Assembly (NCBI GenBank): GCA_948144175.1
Contig: CANXME010002181.1
Location: 1,984,001-2,048,000 of the forward strand
Length of the DNA: 64,000 bases
Direction: 5' to 3'
Origin: Closterium sp. NIES-65
Taxonomy: Eukaryota; Streptophyta; Zygnematophyceae; Desmidiales; Closteriaceae
This document shows positions 24,035-34,086 of the stretch, in pieces. A program made the position numbers and the translations under genes. The notes under the pieces are model-generated. The model ran no database searches, was not told the DNA's origin, and saw nothing but the letters and a program-made list of their open reading frames with translations. How positions within the stretch are numbered: position 1 is the stretch's first letter; each line of letters begins with the position of its first letter.

Positions 24035-24168
24035 TGAGAAAATATGAACGAGAATGAAATGACTATGAACGAAGTGAGTACAAATAGGAAACCCTAACTG
24101 GGTTGTACCCCCTATGGGATACCCCACTATAGCCTACACAAACAAGTAAGCTATAATGTTCTGACACA
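24035..24168 (-). repeat. Copia-1 3' LTR, 134 bp, copy 1
   Basis: The left end TGAGAAAATATGAACG matches the LTR start at 63935 exactly for the 66 bases available. On the element strand the LTR runs TGTGTCAGAAC...TTTTCTCA, with TG/CA ends and GGGGG just upstream as a short polypurine tract. It contains AAACCCTAA (24089-24097), a telo-box word, inside a small hairpin. Confidence 0.8.
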
Positions 24169-26994
24169 CCCCCATAGGCAAAGTGGGGGAGAACAAGGGG
24201 TCACAAGACCAGTCAAGCAAAGCAAAGCAAAGCTCAGGGTGGATCACAAAGTCACCACGCATTCCGAGCACAAGTTCAAAGGCCAAAAGGCCAGTTCACA
24301 TGCAAGATCATATATAGAGATATACAAGAGTCAAGCAAGCAAGAGCAAGAGTATATATAGGTGAAGGTACAAGCAAGGTCAAGAAGTGAGCAAGTGAGGC
24401 AAGACAGGCACAAGACCCAACTACGTGCAACAACGCTGATGATCACAAGGCGCAAGTGCCTTGGTGAAGACATCAGCAGTGTTGGCCTCAGAGGCCACGT
24501 ACGCAAGTCGCAACTGTCCACGCTGCTGCAGCTTACGAGCAAGAAAGTAGCGGAGGGCAATGTGCTTCGTCCTGTGCTCCAATCGCTGCTCTCGACACAA
24601 GGCCAGCATGGCCTTGTTGTCTACGTACAGGACTGGGGGAGAACGAGGCTGCTCTCCAAGGTCGGTCAGCAGGTAGGTGAGCCAGCGTAACTCCTGTGCA
24701 GCCATAGCCCCAGCGTAGATCTCAGCCTCACAACTAGAGCCGAGAACAGAAGACGAGCGGGTAGCCCGCCACGAAACAGAGCCGGAACCAAGGATGAAGG
24801 TGTAACCCTGTGACGACCGCTGGGTAGCCTGGTCGTCAGCCCAAGAAGCGTCTGCGTGCCCAGTGAGGACCACTGGACTGCGCCCTCCAAGCACTAGCCC
24901 CATGCCCGACGTACTGCACAAGTAGCGCAACACCCTCTTCGCTGCAGCCATGTGCTCTGGTCGGTGTCTCCCAGGAGCAACATAGCGTGCAAGAATGCTA
25001 AGAGGGTATGCAAGGTCAGGTCGTGTGCAGGTCATCGGGTACATGAGGCAGCCAACAAGCTCTGCAAACGGGCCACTCGACTCTACGGACTCATCCGAAG
25101 GCAGAGCTGAGAGCGAGTGGCGAGTAGGCAGAGGAGTGGCCTGAGGCGAGGAGTACGTGAAGCCGAAGCGCTGAAGGACCTGCTGCACCATGTGTGACTG
25201 AGTCAGGGTAATGGTGCGGCGTGCTCTGTCCCGGGTGATCTGCAAGCCAAGGTAGCTGCGCAGTTCACCCAGGTCAGTGCACGTGTGTCTCTTCTGCAGC
25301 TCGGACTTCACGTAGGCGAGTCCAGCAGTGTCAGCTGTGGCAAAGACCAAGTCGTCGACGTACACGAGGATGTAGAACGGCGGCGGGGAGGTGTCGATGC
25401 GCAGAAACAGCGACGGGTCGGCAGTAGAAGGAGCAAACCCGAGTGCCGCGAGCGTAGTCCTCAGTGTGTCGTGCCACTCACGTGGCGCCTGGCGGAGACC
25501 GTAGACTGGACGCCGAAGACTCCACTGGGTACCAGGAGGGAAAGACCCAGTGAAGCCAGGTGGGCGACGCAGCCAGATCTCCTCGTGCAGGCTGCCCTGC
25601 AAGAAAGCTGTGCTGAAGTCAAGAGAGTGCAGCTCGTAGTCACGGTGAGCAGCAACGTGCAGCAGAACCCGAAGAGTGGTCATCTTCGGGGTGGGGGAGA
25701 AGGTCTGAAAGTAGTCAACCCCCTGCCGCTGACTGAAGCCACCAGCCACGTAACGCGCCTTGAAGACAGGCGGAGAACCCGGCGGCCGCTTCACCCTGAA
25801 AATCCACATGCCACTGACGATGTTCGCCCCAAGAGGGGGAACAGCGTCGACGTAGGTGCCTGTGGACTTCCAGGAAGCCATCTCTGCATCCATAGCTGCC
25901 TGCCACTGAGAGGAGTAGGGACCCTCTATCGCCTCCGTGTAAGAGCGCGGAGTCGGGATGTCTGGTGCATCCGGGTCTCCCTCAGGGGCTAGCAGTACAG
26001 ACGCGAGATGAGGTGAAGCGGCGGCCAGACACTGGAACTCCTCCTGCCTGTCCTCAAGGACGTCCGTGCCAAGGGCACACTCACCCCCGACGGACGGAGG
26101 ACAGGCAGACTCAGACTCAGCAACAAGACTGGCAGCGTAGTCTAGACGACAGCGCGCAGCAAAGTCGACAAGCTCAGTGACAAGGGCAGACGCAGCAGAC
26201 GACTCGAAGGAAGGGTCAGTGACAGCAGTAGCAAGGAGACGCGTGACAGTAGGACTGGCAGCACGAAGAGAGTCCGACTCGGGGTCGGCAAGAGCAGGAA
26301 GAGAGGAAGCAGGAGGAGAAGGCAAAGGGGCACGCAGAGGAGCAGTGGACGGACGCAGAGACATCCGGTGCGTGCCAGGGACAGGAGGAGGACGCTGACG
26401 CGACCCGCGACCACTAGCGCGCTCAGTGCGAACAGGCGACGTAGGACGAGACGCAGGCTCACGACGCTCAGTAAGACCTCCAGTCGGACCAGCGTAGGGA
26501 GAAGGAGCAGGCAAAGGAGAGGCAGGCTGTAGCTGTGGCTGTGACTGGACAGGCGGTGGACCCTCTAAGGGAGGAGGAGGTGTAAGACCAAGAACCTGCT
26601 GCAGGAGTGGAACGAAGTACGGTCGGGGCCGCGCGGCGACGTCAGAAACAGCAGGAACAGCACTAGAACCCCCAGTGGGAGCACCCACTCCAGCAGCACC
26701 TCCAGCAGCACCTCCAGTAGCTCCAGAACCCCCAGCAGTAGCACCAGGAGCACTAACAGTCGGACCGCCAGCGGCAGGCTCAGCGCCAACACCCTCAGCA
26801 GCACCAGCTCCAGGAGAACCCTCAGACCCAGCAGCTCCAGCACCCACAGTACGAGCACCTCCGGGACGCGCGGCAGCAGTACCCTCTGCAGCCGAAGAAA
26901 CTCCAGCACCAGCAGCACGCCTCCAGCGCCTGGCAAACCACTCACGCAGCTCCTGTGGGGAGAGTGGCTCTCGGCGAGACGAAGCACCTCCAGG

Positions 26995-27185
26995 CAGAGC
27001 ACCCCCAGGCACAGCACCCCCAGGCACAGCACCCCCAGGCTCAGCACCCCCAGGCTCAGCACCCCCAGTCTCAGCACCCCCAGGCTCAGCACCCCCAGGC
27101 TCAGCACCCCCAGGCTCAGCACCCCCAGGCTCAGCACCCCCAGGCTCCGCACCCCCAGACTCCGCACCCCTAGGCTCAGCTCCCG
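26995..27185 (-). repeat. 15-bp coding repeat (AEPGG linker) in Copia-1 pol, copy 1
   Basis: About a dozen 15-bp units (GGCTCAGCACCCCCA on the + strand) encode repeated Ala-Glu-Pro-Gly-Gly between integrase and reverse transcriptase. The frame is kept because 15 is a multiple of three. Confidence 0.9.
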
Positions 27186-28998
27186 CAGCAGCACCAGAGT
27201 CACCAGTGACCTCGACAGGCTCAGCCGCATCTACCTGGGACACACCTGAAGGGGCAGGACCCTGAGGGGGAAGGGGGTCTACCGGGGGGGGACCTGGTAC
27301 CAAGAAGAGCGGGGGTGGGGGGAGGGACGGAGTGCGGTAGGGGAAGAGGCGGTAGTAGGGTACCGACTCGTCGAACGTGACGTCCTGGGAGGACAGAATA
27401 CGTCGAGAGGTGGGGTGGTAGAACTGCCACCCAGGGGCGTCGGGGGGAAACCCCAGGAAGACGCAGGGAGCAGCACGAGGGGACAGCTTGTCCGCAGACA
27501 AGTCGCGGACAAACGCCCGAGATCCCCAGACCCGGAACGCCGACGCATCGCCAACCTTCCCCGTCCACAGCAGGGCTGGGGAGGTCTCCGGCCTGGAGAC
27601 CCTGGGGTGGAGGTTGATCTGATGCGCCGCGTACCTGACCGCAAACGGCCACAGAAAATGGGGGGCAGCCGCATGCATCATGGACGTACGGGCGACGTCC
27701 ATGACCATGCCAATGCGGCGCTCAGCAATCCCATTTTGCTGCGGGGAGTCCGGAAGCGTGAAGGACTGGCGGATGCCTCGCGCACGACAGTAGGCACGCA
27801 GAAGGCCAGAGGAGAACTCTCCGCCTCTGTCCGAGTGCAGACGCAACACAGGAAAGTCGGAGCCAAAGCTCTGCCTGGCGCCCCTCGACACAGGGGACAC
27901 AGGCAGGGCCAGGGCCCTGAGGAAGGGGAGGTAGAGACCGGGGGAGACCAGACACAAGAAGACGAGAGGCCATGCCTCTGAGCCGAAGCAGAGAGGGGTG
28001 GCCAAGGCGGTGGTGCCAGAGGAGAGTCTCGTGAGACAGACGACGACACGAACAGGGGGAAGACTCAGGACCTGACCTGGACGCTGCGGCAAACACCTGA
28101 CCAGACGAAGGGACCCTACCAGACTCAGCACCTGAAGGAGAAGCAGTGGTCAGTGTGTACAGGCTCGACCCTGGCCGACGTGTAAACGTAGCCAGGTGGC
28201 GTCCCGTGCTAGCCTCCGTGTAGTGGGTCACCCGCTGACGAGCAGGAGTGAACTGGTGGACACCCGCATCCTGTAGGTCAGCACCACTCACCAGGTTCGT
28301 CGAGAACGAGGGGAGGTAGAGACCAGACAGGGTGCCAGAGGGGGCCGCCGGACACGGAAGGACCGTGGAGAAGCGAGACAGGACAGGCCCCCCAGAGGGG
28401 TCAGCCAGGGACACCGCAACCGGCCGACTAAGCGGCGTGAGAGTGGTGCGGTCCCGAAAGAAGGAGCGAGACGCTCCAGAGTCAAGGGTGAAGGTGTGAG
28501 AGGCCGAAGCCGACACAGTACCTGAGAGGGCCGACTCACCAGTACCTGAGAGCACAGACGCACTGGCACCTAGAGCAGCAGCCTCACCAGCACCTGACGC
28601 AGCAGTACCAATGCCCGGGTCGGGCGGGAAACACCGGTAACAGTCATCCTCATCACTACCAGTCACAGCATACATAGCAGACAGAATAGCATCAAAGTCA
28701 AGATCATAAATAGCTACACCAGCCCTAGACAGCTCCCCCCAGCGGGGGATCTCAGCGGCCTCCGGAAACTGCTGACGCCAGGCGTCGGTCAGGCGGCCAA
28801 AGCAGCGGCGGGCTGTGTGGGTGCCTCCACACCTCTCGCCCGCACGGTCGCCGGTGCGAAGAACGAAGGGGCAGGGACCAAACGCACAACCACGCTGACG
28901 CTGCAAGTACCACTCACGGAGCTGCTGAGGGGCGGGGACGGTGCGAGAGCGCTGCTGCTGCTGTGGCTGCTGCTGCTGCTGCTGGCGCTGGCCACCCC

Positions 28999-29250
28999 CA
29001 GAGCTGCTCCGCTGAGACGAGCCACTCCGACCTCCGCCGCCACCGCCACCCCCGCCTCCACCGCCACCCCCGTCTCCACCGCCACCGCCCCCACCGGCAC
29101 CGTCTCCCCCGCCCCCTCCGCTACCTCCCCCGCCGCCACCTCCGCCTCCACCGCCTCCACCAGCACCTCCACTCCCGCCACCACCTCCACCGCCACCCCC
29201 ACTCCCCCCGCCGCCCCCACCTCCCCCGCCACCGCCCCCTCTAGCTCCAC
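28999..29250 (-). repeat. Poly-glycine codon tract in Copia-1 gag, copy 1
   Basis: Repeated GGN codons (CCDCC on the + strand) give a Gly run broken by single Ser, Ala and Asp, followed by Gln-rich QQQQQQPQQQQ. Long frames on the other strand (Ala/Thr/Pro and His/Arg runs) are shadows of it. Confidence 0.85.
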
Positions 29251-30125
29251 CCGCGCCCTTGCCCCCCTTGCCCTTGCCAGTGCGGCGTCTACCGCTGGGG
29301 GCAGACGCCGCACCGACCGACTCAAAACCAGCGAGGTCGGCCGCAGCGGCAGAGGCGACAGAGGGCAGCAGGGGGGAAGGAGAACACCCCTCAAAAATGG
29401 GGGTGCGAGGGTCACCCCGAGAGGCCCCAACAGCGACGATGCTCTTCTCAGCCGCTAGCAGGGACTCCTCAAGGAGGTCGACAGTGAGGGTGGTGGGACA
29501 GACAGAGAGAAACTGGTCCCGAACGACACGAAGGGACTCAGGGAGACGGGTGACGAGAAAGTAGAGAGTGATGTACATGGGAGGAGGGTTTGCGGCGCGG
29601 AACTCAGCAGGAAGGGCAGCGCGGTAGCGAGCGTCACTAGCGCGGAGGTGGGTAACGAGGTCAGCGACAGTAGGAAAGGAAGCGAGGTCAGGGAAGAGAA
29701 ACGGCAGCATGAGGCGGCTAAGCGTAGCGGAGGAAGGGGAGGAGTAGCGTGCAACTACAGCGTCGTACAAGGCCTGAGCGGTCTTGCACTGACTAAAGTG
29801 GGCACGCTCGGAGGAAGGGAGGTGGCGACGCACAGCAAGACGTGCAGCAGCATTGCGGGTCGCCCACTTGGAGCGAACGGCGGGGTCAGCATCAGCAGGA
29901 GGGGCAGGGACAGCGCCAGAGACAAAGTCAAAGAGAGAGACCTCATCTATCGCATCACACAGTAACTACAGCTGTAGGTCCTCAATCCAGACTGCAAAGT
30001 CAATGGCTCTACCCTCAGCGTCAAAAGCTAGGACCGTGGGGGTGGCCATGACAGCAGCTGACAGTCTCACCGGGCAGGAAAAGTCGGGTAGGACAGCGGC
30101 ACAGTAACACAGCCCAGGAGCAGCA

Positions 30126-30735
30126 GTGGTCCCACAGGAGCAGGAGCGCGGCTCCTCTGGCGGCTCGGGCGGCTCGGGCGGCTCGGGCGGCTCGGGCGGC
30201 TCGGGCGGCTCGGGCAGCTCGGGCGGCTCGGGCGGCTCGGGCGGTTCGCGCGGCTCGGGTGACGCAGGGGCTCACGGGCGGCACGGGCGGCTGGAGCTGC
30301 TCACGGGCGGCACGGTGGGCGGCTGCACGGGCGGCTGCACGGTGGCGCGGCGGGCTGCAGCACGAGCGGCGGGGCAGACAGCGGGCCGTAGCGGGGCTGT
30401 AGCGGGGCCGACGGCGGGCTGTAGCGGGGCCGACTGCGGGCTGTAGCGGGGCCGACGGCGGGCCGACGGCGGGCTGTAGCAGGGCCGGCGGCGGGCTGTA
30501 GCGGGGCCGACAGCGGGCTGTAGCGGGGCCGACGGCGGGCCGACGGCGGGCTGTAGCAGGGCCGGCGGCGGGCTGTAGTGGGGCCGACGGCTGGCAGTAG
30601 CGGGGCCGGCGGCGGGCTGTAGCGGGGCCGACGGCGGGCTGTAGTGGGGCCGACGGCGGGCTGTAGCGGGGGCGACGGCGGGCTGTAGCGGGGGCGACGG
30701 CGGGCCGACGGGGTCTAGGCGGGGCCGACTAGGGG
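30126..30735 (-). repeat. GC-rich repeat leader of Copia-1, truncated, copy 1
   Basis: From 30158 to 30262 there is a 9-bp repeat GGCTCGGGC. From 30370 to 30735 there are 20-24-bp units of the type GGGCTGTAGCGGGGCCGACGGC. This lies upstream of gag on the element strand. It stops abruptly at 30735, where copy 2 carries on with the same style of repeat for another 370 bp. Confidence 0.9.
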
Positions 30736-32583
30736 GACGACGAGGACGGTGAGGGCAGCGAAGACGGTGACGCCGGGGAGTCCACCAAGAGTGACGTGGT
30801 GGAGGTTCGGCCGGAAACCCAGAAGTCGGACAGAGTTCGGAGGCCGCCGGACTTCTTTGTCCCCGCTGCCTTCACCACGGTCTACGACGTCGACGATGAT
30901 GACGACCTGCTGTACGACAACGCCGAGGATGATGAGGACTTTCCGGAGCTCGACCCGGACATGCTGGCCGACCCCGAACACCGCTGGGACATCTCGACGA
31001 TGACGGTGAAGGAGGCGTTGGCGAGCTGGAAGGGTCCGGCGGTGAAGGCCGCCATGGAGGAGAAGATCCGCAGCCTCATCAACATGGGGACTTGGGAGCT
31101 GGTCGAACGCCCGCCGGGAGTCAACATCATGAAGAACCGGTGGGTGTTGACGACGAAGTACCACGTCGACGACACCGTTGAGCGCGAGAAGGCGAGGCTG
31201 GTCGTGAAGGGCTTCACTCAGGTGTACGGCGCCGACTACGACGAGACGTTCGCGCCGGTGGGCAGCTACGTCACGCTGAGGATCTTCCTCAGCATCGTCG
31301 CCGTCCTCAACCTCAACCTGATGTAGCTCGACATGAAGAACGCCTTCCTGCAGAGCAAGCTTGACCGGGTGCTCTATATGTCCCAGCCGGACTACTTCAA
31401 CGATGGAACCGGCCGGGTCTGTAAGCTGCTGAAGAGCCTGCACGGGCTGAAGCAGTCGCCGCTGTTGTGGTACTTGGCGCTCAACGACGTGCTGGTCGGC
31501 GCCGGGTGGAAGAAGAGCCAGGTCGACGAGGCTCTTTACTTCAAGGTTGGAGAGGCCGGAGTGGCCTGCTGGGTGCTGGTCTACGTCGACGACCTGCTCG
31601 CCGCTAGCAGCAGCAGCGAGATGCTGAAGGAGCTGCTGGAGTCCGCCTTCGAGCTGCGTGAGATCTCGCCGGTGCAGAAGTACCTCGGGCTGGAGATCGT
31701 CCGTGACAGGTCGGCGGGGAAGCTGTGGCTGCACCAACAGGGCTACGCCGATAAGTTGCGTAGGCGTTTCATCGACGAAGAGCAGACCGGGCGGACTCCG
31801 AAGACGCCGGTCTCGGTCGGTGCCTACGCCGAGCTCACCTTTGACGACGAGGAGGCGCAGGAGCGACAGGAGGAGGAGTACCGGCAGAAGGTCGGCTCGC
31901 TGCAGTTCGCGGCGACGACGACGAGGCCGGACGTCGCCTTCGCGTGCAGCAAGCTGGGGAGCGGCCTCACGGTGAGGAGCGACCAGCACTGGCGCGAGGT
32001 CGACCGCTGCCTCGCCTACCTCGCCAACACGCATGACACCGCCCTGGAGTTCGGCGGTGGACCTGAGTCGCTGGATCTGGTCGGCTACGTGGACGCCGAC
32101 GACGCCGGTGACAAGCAGAACAGGACGAGCACGGGCGGCTACGTGTTTGTCTACGGAGGGGCCGCAGTCTCCTAGTCGAGCCAGCGCATCAAGTGCGCGA
32201 CGTTGTCTTCGACCGAGTTGGAGTACGTGGCGGCCACGGAAGCCGGGAAGGAGGGACGTCGACTTCGCTTCCTCCTCGCAGAGTTCCGGTAGCTGGATGC
32301 TGGGAAGCCGACCGTCCTTCGGGTGGACAACAAGTCGGCCATCACAGTCGCCGAGGGCATGGGGTTGACGGGCAACCTCAAGCACATGGAGCGGCGACAG
32401 GCCTGGCTGCAGCACATGGTGAAGCGCGGGAAGTTCTCGCTGCTGTACATCCCGACCGCTGAGCAGCCGGCCGACTTCCTGACAAAGGCGCTGCACTATT
32501 CGGCCTTCAACCGGTGCTCCGTCGCCATCGGCCATGTGCGCTTGGCCGACGTGGGCGACAAAGTTGACGAAGTGCAGCAGTAG
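30736..32583 (+). pseudogene. Copia-2 reverse transcriptase-RNase H remnant with three in-frame stops
   Basis: One continuous frame carries NRWVLTTKYHVDD, KARLVVKGFTQ and DETFAPV. After a TAG at 31324 come LDMKNAFLQSKLDR, LHGLKQSPLLWY and VLVYVDDLLAAS (polymerase active site), then RNase H (GYVDADDAGD). After a TAG at 32173 comes SSTELEYVAATEAGKEG, and after a TAG at 32290 come RVDNKSAITVAEG and ADFLTKAL, ending at TAG 32581. The first stop stands where the family has Gln (CAG), the second where it has Trp (TGG, the SWSS position). No frameshift is seen, so the decay is recent. The long minus-strand frame over the same DNA is a shadow. Confidence 0.92.
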
Positions 32584-32701
32584 GTGCCATGCCCTCTTGC
32601 ATGGCTGGTGCGGTGGACGACGTGCTGTGTGTTGCGTGCACGTCAACGAGCTGTTCGCCGAGAGGTACTGCCGTGTGGGCTGGGGGCCCAAGCATGAACG
32701 C

Positions 32702-32711
32702 GGCAGGGGAG
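32702..32711 (+). other. Polypurine tract of Copia-2
   Basis: GGCAGGGGAG lies directly before TGTCAACGGG, the expected position for the plus-strand primer of a copia element. Confidence 0.6.
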
Positions 32712-33506
32712 TGTCAACGGGAGTTGTATGTTGGCCCCGTCCACGCTTGGGCGTAGCCGACTTCGTGGTCGGGCGTAGGGTGCAGCCGACCTGCAGCAGT
32801 GGGCGAGTTGGTCGACGAGGTTAGTCGACCTGCACGGGGAGCCACTGCATGGGCGCCGACTTCACGAGGGCGCCAACTTCTTCTGGTCGACCCGGGACGT
32901 CGATCAGACCTTCTGGTCAACCTGGGACGTCGACCAGACCTTCTGGTCGACCCGGGACGTCGACCAGACCATCCTGGTCGACCTGGGAATTTGACCAGCC
33001 CTTTTGGTCGACCTGGGACGTCGACCAGACCTTCTGGTCGACCAAGAGTGACGTCGACTTGGAGCTGGTCGACCAGGGAGTAGTGGTCGACCTGGGGAGG
33101 TCGACTGGGGGTGGTCGTCGACTTGGGAGGTCGACGGGCACGCGCAGGAGCAGCTGGTCGACCTGGTTGCCCGGTCAACCATGCTACTTGGGTGACGAGG
33201 GTCTGCGAAGGCACGCGAAGGTCGCCCAGGCGAAGTTGGCGAGCCTGACCTCGGTGGTGGTATCTCGAGGTCGTCGTGGCGGATCAGAGGCAGTCGTCAG
33301 CGCGAGGTTGACGTGGTGTGTGCGCTGTGCAGGTGACGGGACTCTGCGCACACCTGCGAAGCGGGTGCGCTGCTGTTCTGCGTGAGCAACGCTGGCATGC
33401 CGTCAACCTGCGATGTTGGCACGCCGTCGACCTTGCACTGCTGGAGCGCGGTCGACCAAGTCGTGCTGGAACGCGGTCGACCAAGCTGCGCTGGCAGTTG
33501 GCCGAC
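32712..33506 (+). mobile_element. Copia-2 3' LTR, GTCGACC-rich (copy 2)
   Basis: It starts TGTCAACGGGAGTTG right after the polypurine tract. From 32757 on it equals bases 1-750. The right edge is uncertain because no 5' LTR is in the window to compare. Confidence 0.6.
32877..33046. repeat. 30-bp GTCGACC tandem repeat inside the LTR, copy 2
   Basis: Same array as 121-290 with no difference seen. Confidence 0.8.
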
Positions 33507-33862
33507 CTGAATGCTAGCTCTTATGTAGTCTTGTATTGCCAACTTCATTGTATCATTGTTGTCAACCTTTTCTTAGTGAAACTCTTGCCAAATTACCCCG
33601 TGAACTAGCAAGCAGTGTATGCACTAGGAAAACGACTAAGGACCAACTAACACAGAGATCACACGAGCACCCGTGCCTAGTCAGTAGTCTGGCTCCCGTT
33701 GTATTAGTTATCTCCGCAGGCGCAACATACCGACCTTGGTCATGCAAGTTTTAATATATATTTCAAAAAACAAAGAGTAGGAGCTTATTCTGAGCTTTAT
33801 AACTGTCTTAGTCTTGCTGACTCCCCAACCCTCAACTCCGTGAAAACCCATTTAATCCAACT

Positions 33863-34086
33863 CCTGAAACATACGAAGGAACTATCTCAAGTCCCCATGT
33901 TACTCAATGGCTAGCAGCCGTCATTGCGGAATGTGAGACTTTCACACGCACTAACTCAGACAGCAATGTTTCACCTTTTTGTCTGGGGTCAACATTGTTC
34001 ATAGCAAGTGGGTGTTCCGCGTTAAACAACTACCCGGTGAATTGCCAGTCTTCAAAGCCCGATACTGTGCAAGGGTTTCACTCAGA
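33863..34086 (+). pseudogene. Fossil copia reverse transcriptase fragment, copy 2
   Basis: Same as 1107-1330, with the PETYEGTISS and KWVFRVKQLPG blocks in different frames. No difference from copy 1 was noticed. Confidence 0.7.

Larger units (their letters stand above)
24421..30049 (-). pseudogene. Copia-1 gag-pol, disabled, copy 1
   Basis: The start ATG 30049 reads MATPTVLAFDAEGRAIDF and a TAG at 29968-29966 cuts the frame after 27 codons. Gag then continues in frame (NPPPMYITLYFLVTRLPESL) with a Gly tract of about 100 residues and an unusual C-x4-C-x13-C-x3-H-x4-C knuckle. Protease has LDSGA. The integrase HHCC zinc block ends in CVPC, but only about 20 residues later the sequence is already at LHSDRGGEF, with a frame change near 27873. 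So about 80 residues with the first catalytic Asp are deleted. SPQQNGIAERR (catalytic Glu) remains. An AEPGG repeat linker, reverse transcriptase (YVDD) and RNase H (HADAS, SSCEAE, YVDNKA) follow in one frame. The end is TAG at 24421, 14 codons short of copy 2. Confidence 0.92.
24035..30735 (-). mobile_element. Copia-1 Ty1/copia element, 5' end lost at the duplication junction, copy 1
   Basis: The order on the minus strand is GC-repeat leader (cut at 30735), gag-pol 30049 to 24421, a 250-bp untranslated tail, polypurine tract, and 3' LTR 24168 to 24035. Gene order in pol (protease, integrase, reverse transcriptase, RNase H) is that of Ty1/copia. The primer-binding site and 5' LTR, present in copy 2, are absent here because the sequence switches to Copia-2 at 30736. 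Confidence 0.92.
30736..32711 (+). mobile_element. Copia-2, 3' part of a second Ty1/copia element
   Basis: It opens in mid-frame exactly at the junction (first codons D-D-E-D-G) and runs through reverse transcriptase and RNase H to a polypurine tract (GGCAGGGGAG, 32702-32711) and an LTR starting TGTCAACGGG at 32712. It lies opposite to Copia-1. Gag, protease and integrase are missing. They may lie left of window position 1 if the duplication model holds only for the part right of 30736, or may have been lost. Confidence 0.88.

Noticed and set aside
26565..27230. Minus-strand frame of Leu/Gly/Val repeats
   Set aside because: Out-of-frame reading of the AEPGG linker of Copia-1 pol.
28817..29458. 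Plus-strand frames rich in Ala/Thr/Pro or His/Arg
   Set aside because: They are shadows of the poly-glycine tract of Copia-1 gag.
30715..32691. 658-codon minus-strand frame
   Set aside because: It lies antisense to the Copia-2 pol frame, which has clear reverse transcriptase and RNase H motifs. GC-rich codon use leaves the opposite strand open.
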